The position numbers and the translations under genes are program-made. Positions 7,658 to 15,078 of a stretch of DNA of 15,078 nt are shown here, in pieces; position 1 is the first letter of the stretch; each line of letters starts with the position of its first letter. The notes beneath the pieces were generated by a model. The model did not search any database. It had not been told where the DNA came from and saw only the letters and a list, made by a program, of their open reading frames with translations. This stretch comes from an uncultured Bacteroidales bacterium. GTDB lineage: Bacteria; Bacteroidota; Bacteroidia; Bacteroidales; UBA932. Location of the stretch: positions 1 to 15,078 of the forward strand of contig CAKMNE010000017.1 in NCBI GenBank assembly GCA_927798505.1, in the 5' to 3' direction.

Positions 7658-9163
7658 TTAATAATTGTTCTGTACAAGTGTGCCTTGAGCGGCATCGATT
7701 TCGCTCTGAGGGATTGGCAGATACTTCTTTGACTCGCTCCAGCTGTTGGTGCGGTAGCCGAACTCGTCAGGAACCAGCACCGTTGATGCAAGGCCCCAGC
7801 GGATGAGGTCCCAATAACGCTTGCCTTCACCCACAAACTCGAGTGCACGCTCCTTCTGTATGTTCTCAAGAGTAGCCTCAACGGTGTCGCTCAGGCCTGC
7901 ACGGTTGTGAACGAGGTTGAGCCAGGTCTTGGCGCTTGCAGGGTCGCTCTGAAGAGCAAGCTCGGCTGCGTTAAGGAGAGTCTCGGCATAACGGTAGATG
8001 CGGTAGTTGTTGCCGAAGCGCATGTCCGGTGCACCATCTCCCGTAGCATAGTCAGCCTGACTGCCCTGATACTTCTCAAGGAAGTAGCCGGTGTCCTGGT
8101 AGCGGGGTTCGTAAGCGTTGACAGTCGCATTGTAGCAGGTGGCATCGCGGCGCACGTCGCCGGCAGCATACATATCGTAAGTGGATTTGCGTACCGGAGC
8201 AAAGCCCCAGCCGGCCTTGTGGTCGTCGCTGCCCTCGGTCATTACGTAAGGGCCGATGAGCTGGCAGAGAATGGTGCCGCCGGCACCGAGAGGATTGTCG
8301 TAGGAGCGCACCTGTCCGTCAGCCCTGTAGGTGATTTCGAAGATGCTTTCCTGGCACCACTCGCCCTCACGTTTGAAGAGGGTGGTGTAGTCGCTCAGAT
8401 CGTAGCCGGGATCGTTGATGATTTCTTTCATATAGCCGAGCGCCGTGCCGTAGCGGGCCTCGTCCTTCTGGTACATCACGATTTCGGCATAGAGCATATA
8501 GGCAAAGGCCTTGGTCAGATAGCCGGCCTTGTTGTCCGGCTGCCTCATTGGCAGTGCATCAAGGGCAATGGCGGCCTCAAGGTCTGCAATCATCTTGGAA
8601 TAAACGGCATCGGCCTTGAGCTGCTCTCCGATAAACGGAGCGGTGAGGTTCTGCTCGTAGTAAACCACATTGCCCCAGAATTTCCAGAGCCAGCTGTAGT
8701 AGTAAACGCGAAGCAGTCTTCCCTGCTCTTCCACAGCCTTTGCAGTCTCCTCCGAAAGGCCTTCTGTCCATCCGAGGTAGGTCAGGAGGTCATTGCACCT
8801 CTTGACTCCCGAGTAAGCCGTTGACCATATGCCTTTCATTGTCTGCTCGGAGGTGGCCTCGTAGTTCATCATCATGTGCCAGAACTGGTTGTCGGTCTTG
8901 TCATTTCCACCAACCCAGATCTGGTCGGCCATAATGTCGCTCATTATCATGAGAGGATTGTACTGGGAACCGTTCCAGTCAGTCCAGTGCAGAGGAGCAT
9001 AGGCAGCTACCAGCGCTTCCTGCAGGTGAGGCTCAGTGGTGAAGTAGTCCTCGATAGGAGCGGCAGTAGGGTTGTCCACTGTCAGGAATCCGTCTCCGCA
9101 GGAAGAAGCTGCGCAGAGGATGCCCGCAAATGCGATAACGGAAAGTATTCTATTGTGTTTCAT
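7658..9163 (-). CDS. susD: SusD/RagB-family outer-membrane glycan-binding lipoprotein
   Basis: A 501-aa SusD homologue that would cap the SusC channel and bind oligosaccharides at the cell surface. It has a lipoprotein-type signal ending AASSC (Cys22). The helical TPR-like SusD fold is supported by the N-terminal stretch TTEPHLQEALVAAYAPL (42-58) and the family hallmarks RIYRYAETLLNAAE (388-401), ERALEFVGEGKRYWDLIRW (438-456) and YLPIPQSEID (481-490). Length is typical. The start is the ATG at 9163, preceded by GGAGGA 7 nt away; an in-frame TTG at 9178 would add five residues before the signal peptide and overlap that site. It lies 18 bp after susC and 19 bp before the binding lipoprotein, one operon. 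The symbol denotes the family, not starch specificity; beta-glucan binding is inferred from GH16 and GH3 downstream. Confidence 0.95.
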   Translation of the reverse strand: MKHNRILSVIAFAGILCAASSCGDGFLTVDNPTAAPIEDYFTTEPHLQEALVAAYAPLHWTDWNGSQYNPLMIMSDIMADQIWVGGNDKTDNQFWHMMMNYEATSEQTMKGIWSTAYSGVKRCNDLLTYLGWTEGLSEETAKAVEEQGRLLRVYYYSWLWKFWGNVVYYEQNLTAPFIGEQLKADAVYSKMIADLEAAIALDALPMRQPDNKAGYLTKAFAYMLYAEIVMYQKDEARYGTALGYMKEIINDPGYDLSDYTTLFKREGEWCQESIFEITYRADGQVRSYDNPLGAGGTILCQLIGPYVMTEGSDDHKAGWGFAPVRKSTYDMYAAGDVRRDATCYNATVNAYEPRYQDTGYFLEKYQGSQADYATGDGAPDMRFGNNYRIYRYAETLLNAAELALQSDPASAKTWLNLVHNRAGLSDTVEATLENIQKERALEFVGEGKRYWDLIRWGLASTVLVPDEFGYRTNSWSESKKYLPIPQSEIDAAQGTLVQNNY

Positions 9164-9170
9164 ATGCTTT

Positions 9171-9176
9171 TCCTCC
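9171..9176 (-). promoter_or_regulatory. Shine-Dalgarno site deciding the susD start
   Basis: GGAGGA on the minus strand, 7 nt before the ATG at 9163, in the 18-bp gap after the susC stop. It fixes the start at 9163 rather than the TTG at 9178. It could allow strong independent initiation on susD, matching the need for SusD in the SusCD complex. Confidence 0.6.
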
Positions 9177-9181
9177 AATTA

Positions 9182-12100
9182 TTAGAATGCAACACTGATT
9201 CCGGCAGTGAAAGTGCGTGCCTGAGGGTAAACGCCGTAGTCGATTCCCAGAGAAGTGCCGCCGGATGCGATTTCAGGGTCGAATCCGTGGTATCCGGTAA
9301 GGGTCAGAAGGTTCTCGGCTGCAAGATAAACTCTTACATTGGAGAGCAGGACATTGCGAACCAGGGACTCCGGAAGAGTGTAACCGATTTGAACGTTCTT
9401 GATTCGGGCGTAGGAGCCGTCATAGACATAGAGGTCTGAAGAAACCCAGTTTACAGTGTCTCCGAGCACGAACCTAGGGTACTTGTCGGATGAGCCTTCG
9501 CCGGTCCACCTGTCAAGCATGTAGGCAGGAAGGTTGACTGACTTGATGTCGGTGCGGCGGGTGCAGTCGAATACCTGCACACCTGCAACGCCCTGAATCA
9601 GCATGGAGAAGTCGAAGCCCTTCCAGCTTGCCTGCAGATTGAGTCCGTAGGTCCAGTCAGGTGTTCCCTTTCCTATGTACTGACGGTCGGAATCATCGAT
9701 TTTGCCGTCGTTGTTGGCATCCACGAAGCGCACGTCACCAGGCTTTGCCTTAGGCTGAATCTGCTTCTGCTCTCCGGTCTTCGGGTCAGTCCAGAGGTAG
9801 TTGGCGATTTCACCATAGCTCTGGAAGACGCCGTCGGTCTTGAGTCCGTAGAAGAATGGGAAAGGATAGCCGTTTTCGGCACGGCTGATGGTGCCTGTGC
9901 CCTGGAAGCTGTCGTAGTTGGCCCAACCTGTGTCGTTACCGTACTCGATGAGCAGGTTCCTGAGGTAGGTGAGGTTGCCTCCGACACGGAAGTTCCAGTC
10001 GCCTGCGCTGAACTTGTAGCCCAGTTCGAGCTCGATACCGCGGTTGCTCATGATTCCGACATTGCCCATAGGCTTGTTCTCACCCACATAGGATGGGATA
10101 GGCTGAGTCATAAGCATTCCCTCAGTCCTCTTGCTGTACCAGTCGATGGTGGCGGTGAGCTTGTTGTTGAAGAAGCCGAGATCTACGCCGAGGTCTGTCT
10201 GGACGGATGTCTCCCAGCACAGGCTAGGGTTGGCAAGACCGCTGGACTTCACGCCTATTGCCTCGGCCTCGTCGGTGCCGAAGAAGTAGTTGTTGTTGCC
10301 TTCGGTAAGGACGGTGTACATGAAGTTACCTATATTCTCGTTACCGTTCTGACCCCAGGAAGCGCGGAGCTTGGCGTTGCTGAGCTCAGGGATGAGGCCC
10401 TGCATGAACTCCTCCTTGTAAAGGTTCCAACCAAGGGAAACGGATGGGAAGGTTGCCCAGTGGTTGTTGGAGCCGAAGCGGCTGGAGCCGTCACGACGAA
10501 CGGTAAGCTCGGCCATGTAGCGCTCCGCATAGTTGTAGCTCAGGCGGGCGAAGTAGGAAGCAAGGCGGGTCTCTACATACGGAGCGCCCCAACCGTTGCG
10601 GTCGCCGACAGCCTGAAGGCCGTCAGTGTAGTCGATATATGGCTTGTCCAGATCCTTGAGGAACTTGGACGATGCTCCGAGATACTGTCCGCTGGAAGCC
10701 TTGGCCGACTGTCCGAGCAGGGCGGAGATGCTGTGATCTCCGAAAGTCTTGGACCAGGTGAGGACGTTCTCAACCTGCCATACAAGGCTGTTGCTTGCAG
10801 ATGCCGATGCGGAGGATTCGGTCACCTGGTTGCTACTGCTCAGGTAGTACTCGTAGGCGTAGCTGTTGTCTCCCCAAAAGGAAAGATCCAGACCCAGGGA
10901 GGAGCGGAGCTTGAGGTTTTCGATAATTTGAAGTTCCCCGCTGAAACCGCCCACGAACTTGTGGGACCAGCCCTTTGCTCCCGGAAGCGAGAGCGCTGCA
11001 ATCGGGTTCACCATCTCATTGTAGCTTCCTCCCGGGATGGTGTACATCCTTCCGTTCTCATCGTAAAGCATTTTGGAAGCACCGTAGGTGGCTATCTGAG
11101 CCTCAGCCTCTTCGTCGGTGCAGGTAACATTGAGAATAGGAGAAAGAGCCACGGCGGAGCCCAGAGGCGAGCCCCAGGTGGAGTTGGCAGTCACTCCCGT
11201 ACTGGTGATATATGCATAGGAGAGATTGCTGCCGAGGGTGAATTTGTTGAGGAAATCACGCTCTTTGGTCTTGTCCATCACCTCGTAGGTGGTGTTGCTG
11301 CGCAGGGTGAGGCGGTCGTAGTTGGAACGTCCGTAGTTTCCTCCGACTATACCGTCCTGGCTGATGTAGCCAAGTGAGAGATAGTAGTTGACCTTGTCGG
11401 AAGCGCCGCTGACGCTGAGCTCATGCTGATACTGTGGAGCATTGTAATTGAAGAGCTCAGCCTGCCAGTCCGTACCCTCGCCGTAGGCGGTAGGGTCCCT
11501 GTAGATAGGAGCCATTCCGGCATTCATCGAGCCCTCATTCATCATTGTGGCATACTGGCTGGCGTTGAGCACATCGAGCTTCTTCCAAGGGCTTGAGAGT
11601 CCGTAGGAGAAGTCATAGTTTACCCTGGCATCACCCTTCGCGCCTTTTTTGGTGGTCACGAGGATTACACCGTTGGCCGCACGTGCACCATAGACCGCAC
11701 CTGATGCCGCATCCTTGAGCACTTCGATAGACTCGATGTCGGCAGGGTTGAGGTAGTCGAAGCCGCCTTCGATAGGCATTCCGTCGACTATGTACAAAGG
11801 GTCGGAGTTGTTGATGGTGCCGGTACCGCGGATGCGGATGCGGGATGCTGCGCCAGGCTGACCTGAAGAAGAAGTCACATTGACACCGGCGGCAAGGCCC
11901 TTGAGGGCATTGTCCACACGCACCGGGGCTGCCTTTCCGAGATCGTCGGAAGAGACTTTGGCAATGGACGCCGTCACCACGCTCTTCTTCTGCACTCCGT
12001 AACCGACGACTACTACGTCGTCGAGCAGAATGGTGTCCTCCTCGAGGACTACCAGAGCGCAATCGGAAGCGCTGACCGTTTTGCTTACATAACCGATGGA

Positions 12101-12325
12101 AGAGACTTCAAGAAGGTCTGATGACTTGACTCCTTCAAGTTCCCAATTACCATCGAGGTCCGTCATTGTTCCGTTGGACGTGCCTTGTACAAGCACTGCC
12201 GCTCCGATAATCGGAACGCCTCCGGTATCGAGGACCTGTCCTTTCACCTGCTGGGCAAAAGCCGGAGCCATGCCCAGAACTCCAGTCACAAAGACAAGAG
12301 CAATTCTGTTGAATAGGGTCTTCAT
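9182..12325 (-). CDS. susC: SusC/RagA-family TonB-dependent outer-membrane transporter
   Basis: A 1047-aa TonB-dependent importer for oligosaccharides. It has a cleavable signal peptide (MKTLFNRIALVFVTGVLGMAPAFA, cut about 24/25, before QQ), a carboxypeptidase-regulatory-like beta domain (about 26-95) and a TonB-box-like segment (LDDVVVVGYGVQKK, 101-114). A plug domain follows (about 113-228) with the landmarks SRIRIRGTG (161-169), DPLYIVDGMPI (175-185) and KDAASGAVYGARAANGVILV (204-223). The remainder is the beta-barrel, ending TAGISVAF with a terminal Phe typical of outer-membrane proteins. A Ca-binding-like loop (VDANNDGKIDDSDR), common in SusC proteins, lies in the C-terminal third. Length is normal for SusC. 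The start is an ATG in an A/T-rich leader without Shine-Dalgarno. It is the first gene after the control region, and susD follows by 18 bp. Energy comes from TonB-ExbBD, not encoded here. The transported sugar is inferred as beta-glucan oligosaccharide. Confidence 0.96.
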   Translation of the reverse strand: MKTLFNRIALVFVTGVLGMAPAFAQQVKGQVLDTGGVPIIGAAVLVQGTSNGTMTDLDGNWELEGVKSSDLLEVSSIGYVSKTVSASDCALVVLEEDTILLDDVVVVGYGVQKKSVVTASIAKVSSDDLGKAAPVRVDNALKGLAAGVNVTSSSGQPGAASRIRIRGTGTINNSDPLYIVDGMPIEGGFDYLNPADIESIEVLKDAASGAVYGARAANGVILVTTKKGAKGDARVNYDFSYGLSSPWKKLDVLNASQYATMMNEGSMNAGMAPIYRDPTAYGEGTDWQAELFNYNAPQYQHELSVSGASDKVNYYLSLGYISQDGIVGGNYGRSNYDRLTLRSNTTYEVMDKTKERDFLNKFTLGSNLSYAYITSTGVTANSTWGSPLGSAVALSPILNVTCTDEEAEAQIATYGASKMLYDENGRMYTIPGGSYNEMVNPIAALSLPGAKGWSHKFVGGFSGELQIIENLKLRSSLGLDLSFWGDNSYAYEYYLSSSNQVTESSASASASNSLVWQVENVLTWSKTFGDHSISALLGQSAKASSGQYLGASSKFLKDLDKPYIDYTDGLQAVGDRNGWGAPYVETRLASYFARLSYNYAERYMAELTVRRDGSSRFGSNNHWATFPSVSLGWNLYKEEFMQGLIPELSNAKLRASWGQNGNENIGNFMYTVLTEGNNNYFFGTDEAEAIGVKSSGLANPSLCWETSVQTDLGVDLGFFNNKLTATIDWYSKRTEGMLMTQPIPSYVGENKPMGNVGIMSNRGIELELGYKFSAGDWNFRVGGNLTYLRNLLIEYGNDTGWANYDSFQGTGTISRAENGYPFPFFYGLKTDGVFQSYGEIANYLWTDPKTGEQKQIQPKAKPGDVRFVDANNDGKIDDSDRQYIGKGTPDWTYGLNLQASWKGFDFSMLIQGVAGVQVFDCTRRTDIKSVNLPAYMLDRWTGEGSSDKYPRFVLGDTVNWVSSDLYVYDGSYARIKNVQIGYTLPESLVRNVLLSNVRVYLAAENLLTLTGYHGFDPEIASGGTSLGIDYGVYPQARTFTAGISVAF

Positions 12326-12342
12326 TTTTAAAAAATTTACAT

Positions 12343-12359
12343 AATTTGTAATGCAAATT
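12343..12359. repeat. Dyad AATTTG-n5-CAAATT in the susC leader
   Basis: A perfect 6-bp inverted repeat with a 5-nt spacer, 18 bp upstream of the susC start. It overlaps the candidate TAAATTTG promoter element, so it could be an operator for the SusR-like regulator. The arms are short and A/T-rich, so chance is a real alternative. Confidence 0.35.
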
Positions 12360-12361
12360 TA
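12354..12361 (-). promoter_or_regulatory. Candidate -7 element (TAAATTTG) of the susC promoter
   Basis: TAAATTTG on the minus strand matches the Bacteroides -7 consensus TAnnTTTG exactly. It lies between the upstream terminator and susC, where a promoter is expected. I see no good TTTG -33 element at the usual distance, which would fit a promoter that needs an activator. Such a start would leave a leader of only about 20 nt. Confidence 0.35.
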
Positions 12362-12388
12362 ATTGATTTTATAATCCTTCCGCGCGTT

Positions 12389-12420
12389 AAAAAATCCGTC
12401 GCACCAAATTAGTGGACGGA
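12389..12420 (-). terminator. Intrinsic terminator between the regulator and susC
   Basis: On the minus strand, arms TCCGTC and GACGGA (12420-12415 and 12400-12395) are extended inward by CAC/GTG with one bulged C, around a TAATTTG loop. Six T (12394-12389) follow. It lies 50 bp after the regulator stop and 63 bp before the susC ATG. It probably separates the CotH-regulator unit from susC. If the promoter were upstream of it, it would instead be an attenuator. Confidence 0.6.
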
Positions 12421-12430
12421 TTAAAAATAA

Positions 12431-12445
12431 CTGATTGATAATCAG
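12431..12445. repeat. Dyad CTGATT-n3-AATCAG downstream of the regulator
   Basis: A perfect 6-bp inverted repeat with a 3-nt spacer in the 144-bp region between the regulator and susC, 25 bp after the regulator stop and 10 bp from the terminator stem. It could be a protein-binding site or an accessory RNA hairpin; there is no T-run, so it is not a terminator by itself. It is a weak signal. Confidence 0.25.
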
Positions 12446-12469
12446 CGGTGATTTAAAGAAAAAAGTGGA

Positions 12470-13975
12470 CTAATAATTGCGCCCGATTTCCTTTACAAGG
12501 GTCTCGAAATCGTCTTTTCCGGAGAGCGCGGCCGCCTTGGTTTGAGCCCGGTAGTTGTAGATAGTATTGACCGAATACCTGAGCAGGGATGCGATGTGTG
12601 AAGACTGGTCGATGCCGAGGCGTATGAGTGCGAAGATACGGAGCTGGGTGTTGAGCAACTCTCCCTCCTTTAGTTCCACCTGGGCCTCAGGTACGAGCAA
12701 TTCGTTGAATTCGCTGACGAAGTTCGGATATAGATGGATAAAGGCATTGTCGAAGGCCCTGTAGAAATCCTTCAGCTCGTCTTCCATCTGGGAGCGGGAA
12801 AGGAAATGCCGCAATTTGTCCAGATAGCCGGAACTCATTGAGAGAAAGAGCGCAAGGTACTCCTCCTTGGCGGCACTTGCTTCGGAGAGTTCGTCAATTG
12901 CCTTGCGCAGACGCTTGTGATATGAAATAATATAGAAAATGACAAGCAGCAATCCGGCAGCGAGAACGGATATGATGATTATCAGAATGATAAGGCGTTT
13001 TTCGGCCGTCATTCTCCGCTGCGAATAGGCGGACTCGATTTTCGGCAGGTTCTGGGCAATCTGGAAAGGCCTCAGCTTAGCGTTGTAGAACAGGGCGTCG
13101 TCAAGAGCAAGCTGGGTGTAGTGGAAGGAGCGGTCGATGTCATCTTCCACATTCAGCAGATTGAGAGCAAGGCTATAGAGGGAAGCATTGTCCTTGGTGG
13201 CAGTCTTTATGTCCGCGATGGCGGATTCGATGTACCAGTGCCTCTCCCCCATCAGGTCTCCCCGGAAGTAGCAGATGGTGCCTCGGTAATAGGCGACCAC
13301 AGCATATTCGTGGGAGTCGGACGGCAAGCCGGAGAGCATCTTGGCTGCAACCGAGTCAGCGGCTTCATACTGGCGGTCATCGATGTGGTTGAGCATATGC
13401 ATCAAGCCGTGCTTGAAATTGTCCTCATCCGTCAGCTCCATCACCTTCTGCCGGGCGCGATAGGCCTCCTCCAGCAAAGCGGGATCGCTGTCGGGGAGGT
13501 AATACTTGTAATAATCCCTGCAGAAATGCTGGCGGTATTCGTAGTATTCCACCAGTTGTTCATGGGTGAGCCTGGAAATGTCAATGCTATTGGAACAGGA
13601 CATCGATGAGTCATAGAGCCCGGCGATGCTGTAAAGCATGGCCTTGTGCAACATGACCTCGGACATCCAGTCCTCCCGACCGGAAGAGATGGCTATTTCC
13701 TCCTGACGGTTCAGTGCGGCGAGCGCACTTTCGAAGCGAAAACTGTAATTGAGCTCGAACAGCCGCCTGAAGCTTGCAAAGCGCACGCTGTCCGGGAGCA
13801 AATGGTCGGAAATCAGAGTGCTTTCAACGCTTCGGATAAGGTTCTCGTGGGCGGATACATAGCTCTTATTCTCTTTCAGCACGGCATCCAGCCTTTCCAA
13901 TTCCTGATCGGAAGGCCTCAGGCAGCCCGAAAGGAGAACCATCAGAACTGCGGCATACAGGAGCGGATTCTTCAT
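12470..13975 (-). CDS. SusR-like membrane-spanning regulator (DUF6377-type), TPR sensor plus cytoplasmic HTH
   Basis: A 501-aa protein resembling SusR, the transcription activator of the Bacteroides starch operon. It has a clear lipobox (LLSGC, Cys18) and a helical, TPR-like periplasmic region (about 20-315). One strongly hydrophobic membrane segment follows (about 327-350), then basic cytoplasmic residues (HKRLRK, 353-358). The C-terminal helical domain holds a LuxR-like helix-turn-helix (about 443-478), with RIFALIRLGIDQSSHIASLL followed by the recognition-type helix YSVNTIYNYRAQTK. There is no kinase or receiver domain, so it is neither a hybrid two-component system nor an anti-sigma factor. 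The role inferred is to bind glucan oligosaccharide outside the membrane and activate susC. Its ATG overlaps the CotH stop (TGATG, 1 nt) and has no Shine-Dalgarno, which suggests coupled translation. The family assignment rests on architecture and terminal motifs seen by eye. Confidence 0.8.
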   Translation of the reverse strand: MKNPLLYAAVLMVLLSGCLRPSDQELERLDAVLKENKSYVSAHENLIRSVESTLISDHLLPDSVRFASFRRLFELNYSFRFESALAALNRQEEIAISSGREDWMSEVMLHKAMLYSIAGLYDSSMSCSNSIDISRLTHEQLVEYYEYRQHFCRDYYKYYLPDSDPALLEEAYRARQKVMELTDEDNFKHGLMHMLNHIDDRQYEAADSVAAKMLSGLPSDSHEYAVVAYYRGTICYFRGDLMGERHWYIESAIADIKTATKDNASLYSLALNLLNVEDDIDRSFHYTQLALDDALFYNAKLRPFQIAQNLPKIESAYSQRRMTAEKRLIILIIIISVLAAGLLLVIFYIISYHKRLRKAIDELSEASAAKEEYLALFLSMSSGYLDKLRHFLSRSQMEDELKDFYRAFDNAFIHLYPNFVSEFNELLVPEAQVELKEGELLNTQLRIFALIRLGIDQSSHIASLLRYSVNTIYNYRAQTKAAALSGKDDFETLVKEIGRNY

Positions 13976-15078
13976 CAGAGCGCAAGTACTTTGGTGTTCA
14001 TCCAGGCGAGTCTCTTGGTGTAGTTTTCCAGGAGCCAGTCAACCTCCGCTTTGTAGGAACCTGTCACTTTGTAGTTCGGCCATACATAGGTACCCAGAAT
14101 GTTCCACCTCTCGAAGTTGCGCTCAGGCGCAGCTCCCATTATTTTCACTTCATCCTCTATCCACTGCGGGATGGTCTGCAGCTGCGGATAGACCTCCTTC
14201 CAGCGTGCCTTTACCTCGCTGACGAAGTTCGGGTCCATGAAGAGGCGGTAGTACCATCCGTGATAGCGGCCGTTGCAGCCCTGGTCCTTGATCCACCATC
14301 CTTCCCAAGGCTTGAGGCCGTCGCCGTAATAGTCGCAGTTGCCCATTGAGATGTCGAAATCCCAGACGAAATACATTTCCAGCTTTCCGTCTTTCGGGAG
14401 AGTGAGGTAGCTGCTCTTGCGCAGGTTTCCGTCAACGTTTTTGGTAAGTTCCTGGATGATGAAGTAGTCTATGAAGGAGGCCTTGTCGATGTACTGGCTG
14501 TACACCTTGGTGAATTCCTTGTTCCAGAGAGCCGTTTCGAAGTCCCTGAAGAACTGCTTTGCGAAGTCGATCTGCTCCTGAGTCGGCTCATCCGGGTCGG
14601 AGAACATCATAGGGCAGCCGTGGTCGGTCCACCAGCAGACAATTTCATCCTGCTGCTGTTCGATTTCGAAAAGTATGTCTCCGGCATCGACATCTATGTT
14701 CACACGCTCGGATGAGACTTTCTTGTGCTCGCAGAAAGTGTATACTCCGTCATATCTTCCGTTCAGATATACTTCCACCGGGACCATCTTCGGGGTCCAG
14801 CTGAAGCCGAGCCTGCGGGAGATTTCCATTGCGGTGAGGTTGCGCACAAGGGATTTGTCGCAGTAGTTTGCAAGCAGGCACCACTCCTTGTCATTGGACA
14901 TGTCAAAGAGGCGTGCCTTTTCGTCAAGCTTGATTTTGTAAGGCTTTTTCGGCATCCCCCAGGTGGAATTGCCGCGGCCGCGTATGCGCATAGTGGCGCT
15001 GAATTCTTCAGTTTTCCAGAATTTGTGGTCCGGGTCCTTGATTACTATCTTTCCGGTTTTGTATTCTTCCTTGCTGTA
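13975..15078 (-). CDS. CotH-kinase-family protein (5' end beyond the window)
   Basis: The last 367 residues of a CotH-family protein. The reading frame is open to position 15078, so the Met codon at 14991 is internal and the start lies outside. CotH proteins are atypical secreted or surface protein kinases, first known from Bacillus spore coat. Landmarks in order: RIRGRGNSTWG, then KPYKIKLDEK, LLANYCDKSLVRN (the LLANY.D.S..RN family signature), VEVYLNGRYDGVYTFCEH (nucleotide-binding region), and the catalytic-region motifs NVDGNLRKSS and VWDFDISMG. Since these Asp-bearing motifs remain, the domain looks active. The visible N-terminal part (IVIKDPDHKFWKTEEFSATM) leads directly into the kinase fold. 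The signal peptide, if any, is not seen. It shares a TGATG junction with the regulator gene. Its partner in a glycan locus is unknown; I do not assign a substrate. Confidence 0.88.
   Translation of the reverse strand, partial: YSKEEYKTGKIVIKDPDHKFWKTEEFSATMRIRGRGNSTWGMPKKPYKIKLDEKARLFDMSNDKEWCLLANYCDKSLVRNLTAMEISRRLGFSWTPKMVPVEVYLNGRYDGVYTFCEHKKVSSERVNIDVDAGDILFEIEQQQDEIVCWWTDHGCPMMFSDPDEPTQEQIDFAKQFFRDFETALWNKEFTKVYSQYIDKASFIDYFIIQELTKNVDGNLRKSSYLTLPKDGKLEMYFVWDFDISMGNCDYYGDGLKPWEGWWIKDQGCNGRYHGWYYRLFMDPNFVSEVKARWKEVYPQLQTIPQWIEDEVKIMGAAPERNFERWNILGTYVWPNYKVTGSYKAEVDWLLENYTKRLAWMNTKVLAL

Noticed and set aside
7907..8824. A 305-codon plus-strand frame opposite susD.
   Set aside because: Hydrophobic-looking composition comes from complementing SusD codons; no start signal or family match.
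9164..9178. TTG start for susD giving 506 residues.
   Set aside because: It would overlap the GGAGGA site, and the ATG at 9163 gives a normal lipoprotein signal.
10460..11377. A 305-codon plus-strand frame opposite susC.
   Set aside because: Antisense to the beta-barrel region, Gly/Val-rich, with no domain visible.
14991..14991. ATG at 14991 as the start of the CotH gene.
   Set aside because: The frame stays open for 29 codons to the window edge and those residues fit the CotH N-terminal region, so the true start is outside.

Overview
This is a single-strand stretch (every gene is on the minus strand, so transcription runs from the right edge to the left edge) of a Bacteroidota chromosome, probably order Bacteroidales. 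The evidence is a tandem SusC/SusD-type outer-membrane pair, a BACON domain on a glycoside hydrolase, several lipoprotein-type signal peptides, A/T-rich leaders without Shine-Dalgarno before most genes, and a TAnnTTTG-like promoter element. The finer taxonomy cannot be read from the sequence.

Layout in transcription order. (1) 15078-12470: a truncated CotH-kinase-family gene whose stop codon overlaps the start of a membrane-spanning SusR-like (DUF6377-type) regulator. (2) 12469-12326: a 144-bp control region with an intrinsic terminator for the regulator unit, two short dyads and a candidate promoter for susC. (3) 12325-6238: a tight run of susC, susD and a surface glycan-binding lipoprotein built from a PKD-like domain and two duplicated carbohydrate-binding-like modules, closed by a strong terminator-like hairpin. 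(4) 6178-54: a BACON-GH16 endo-glucanase, a full-length uvrA and a GH3 beta-glucosidase, packed with 30-bp and -4-bp junctions and closed by a second strong terminator at 1-34.

Together regions 1-4 form a compact polysaccharide utilisation locus. GH16 (laminarinase-type active site) would cut a beta-1,3- or mixed-linkage beta-glucan at the surface. The binding protein and SusD would capture the fragments, SusC would import them, GH3 would release glucose, and the SusR-like protein would sense periplasmic oligosaccharide and switch the operon on. The substrate is inferred from family content only.

The most unusual points are the DNA-repair ATPase gene uvrA locked between the two glucanase genes (ATGA overlap with GH3), the translationally coupled CotH kinase-regulator pair, and a terminator inside the operon just before the enzymes. 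I saw no rRNA, tRNA, CRISPR array, insertion sequence or phage gene. No gap between genes exceeds 144 bp.
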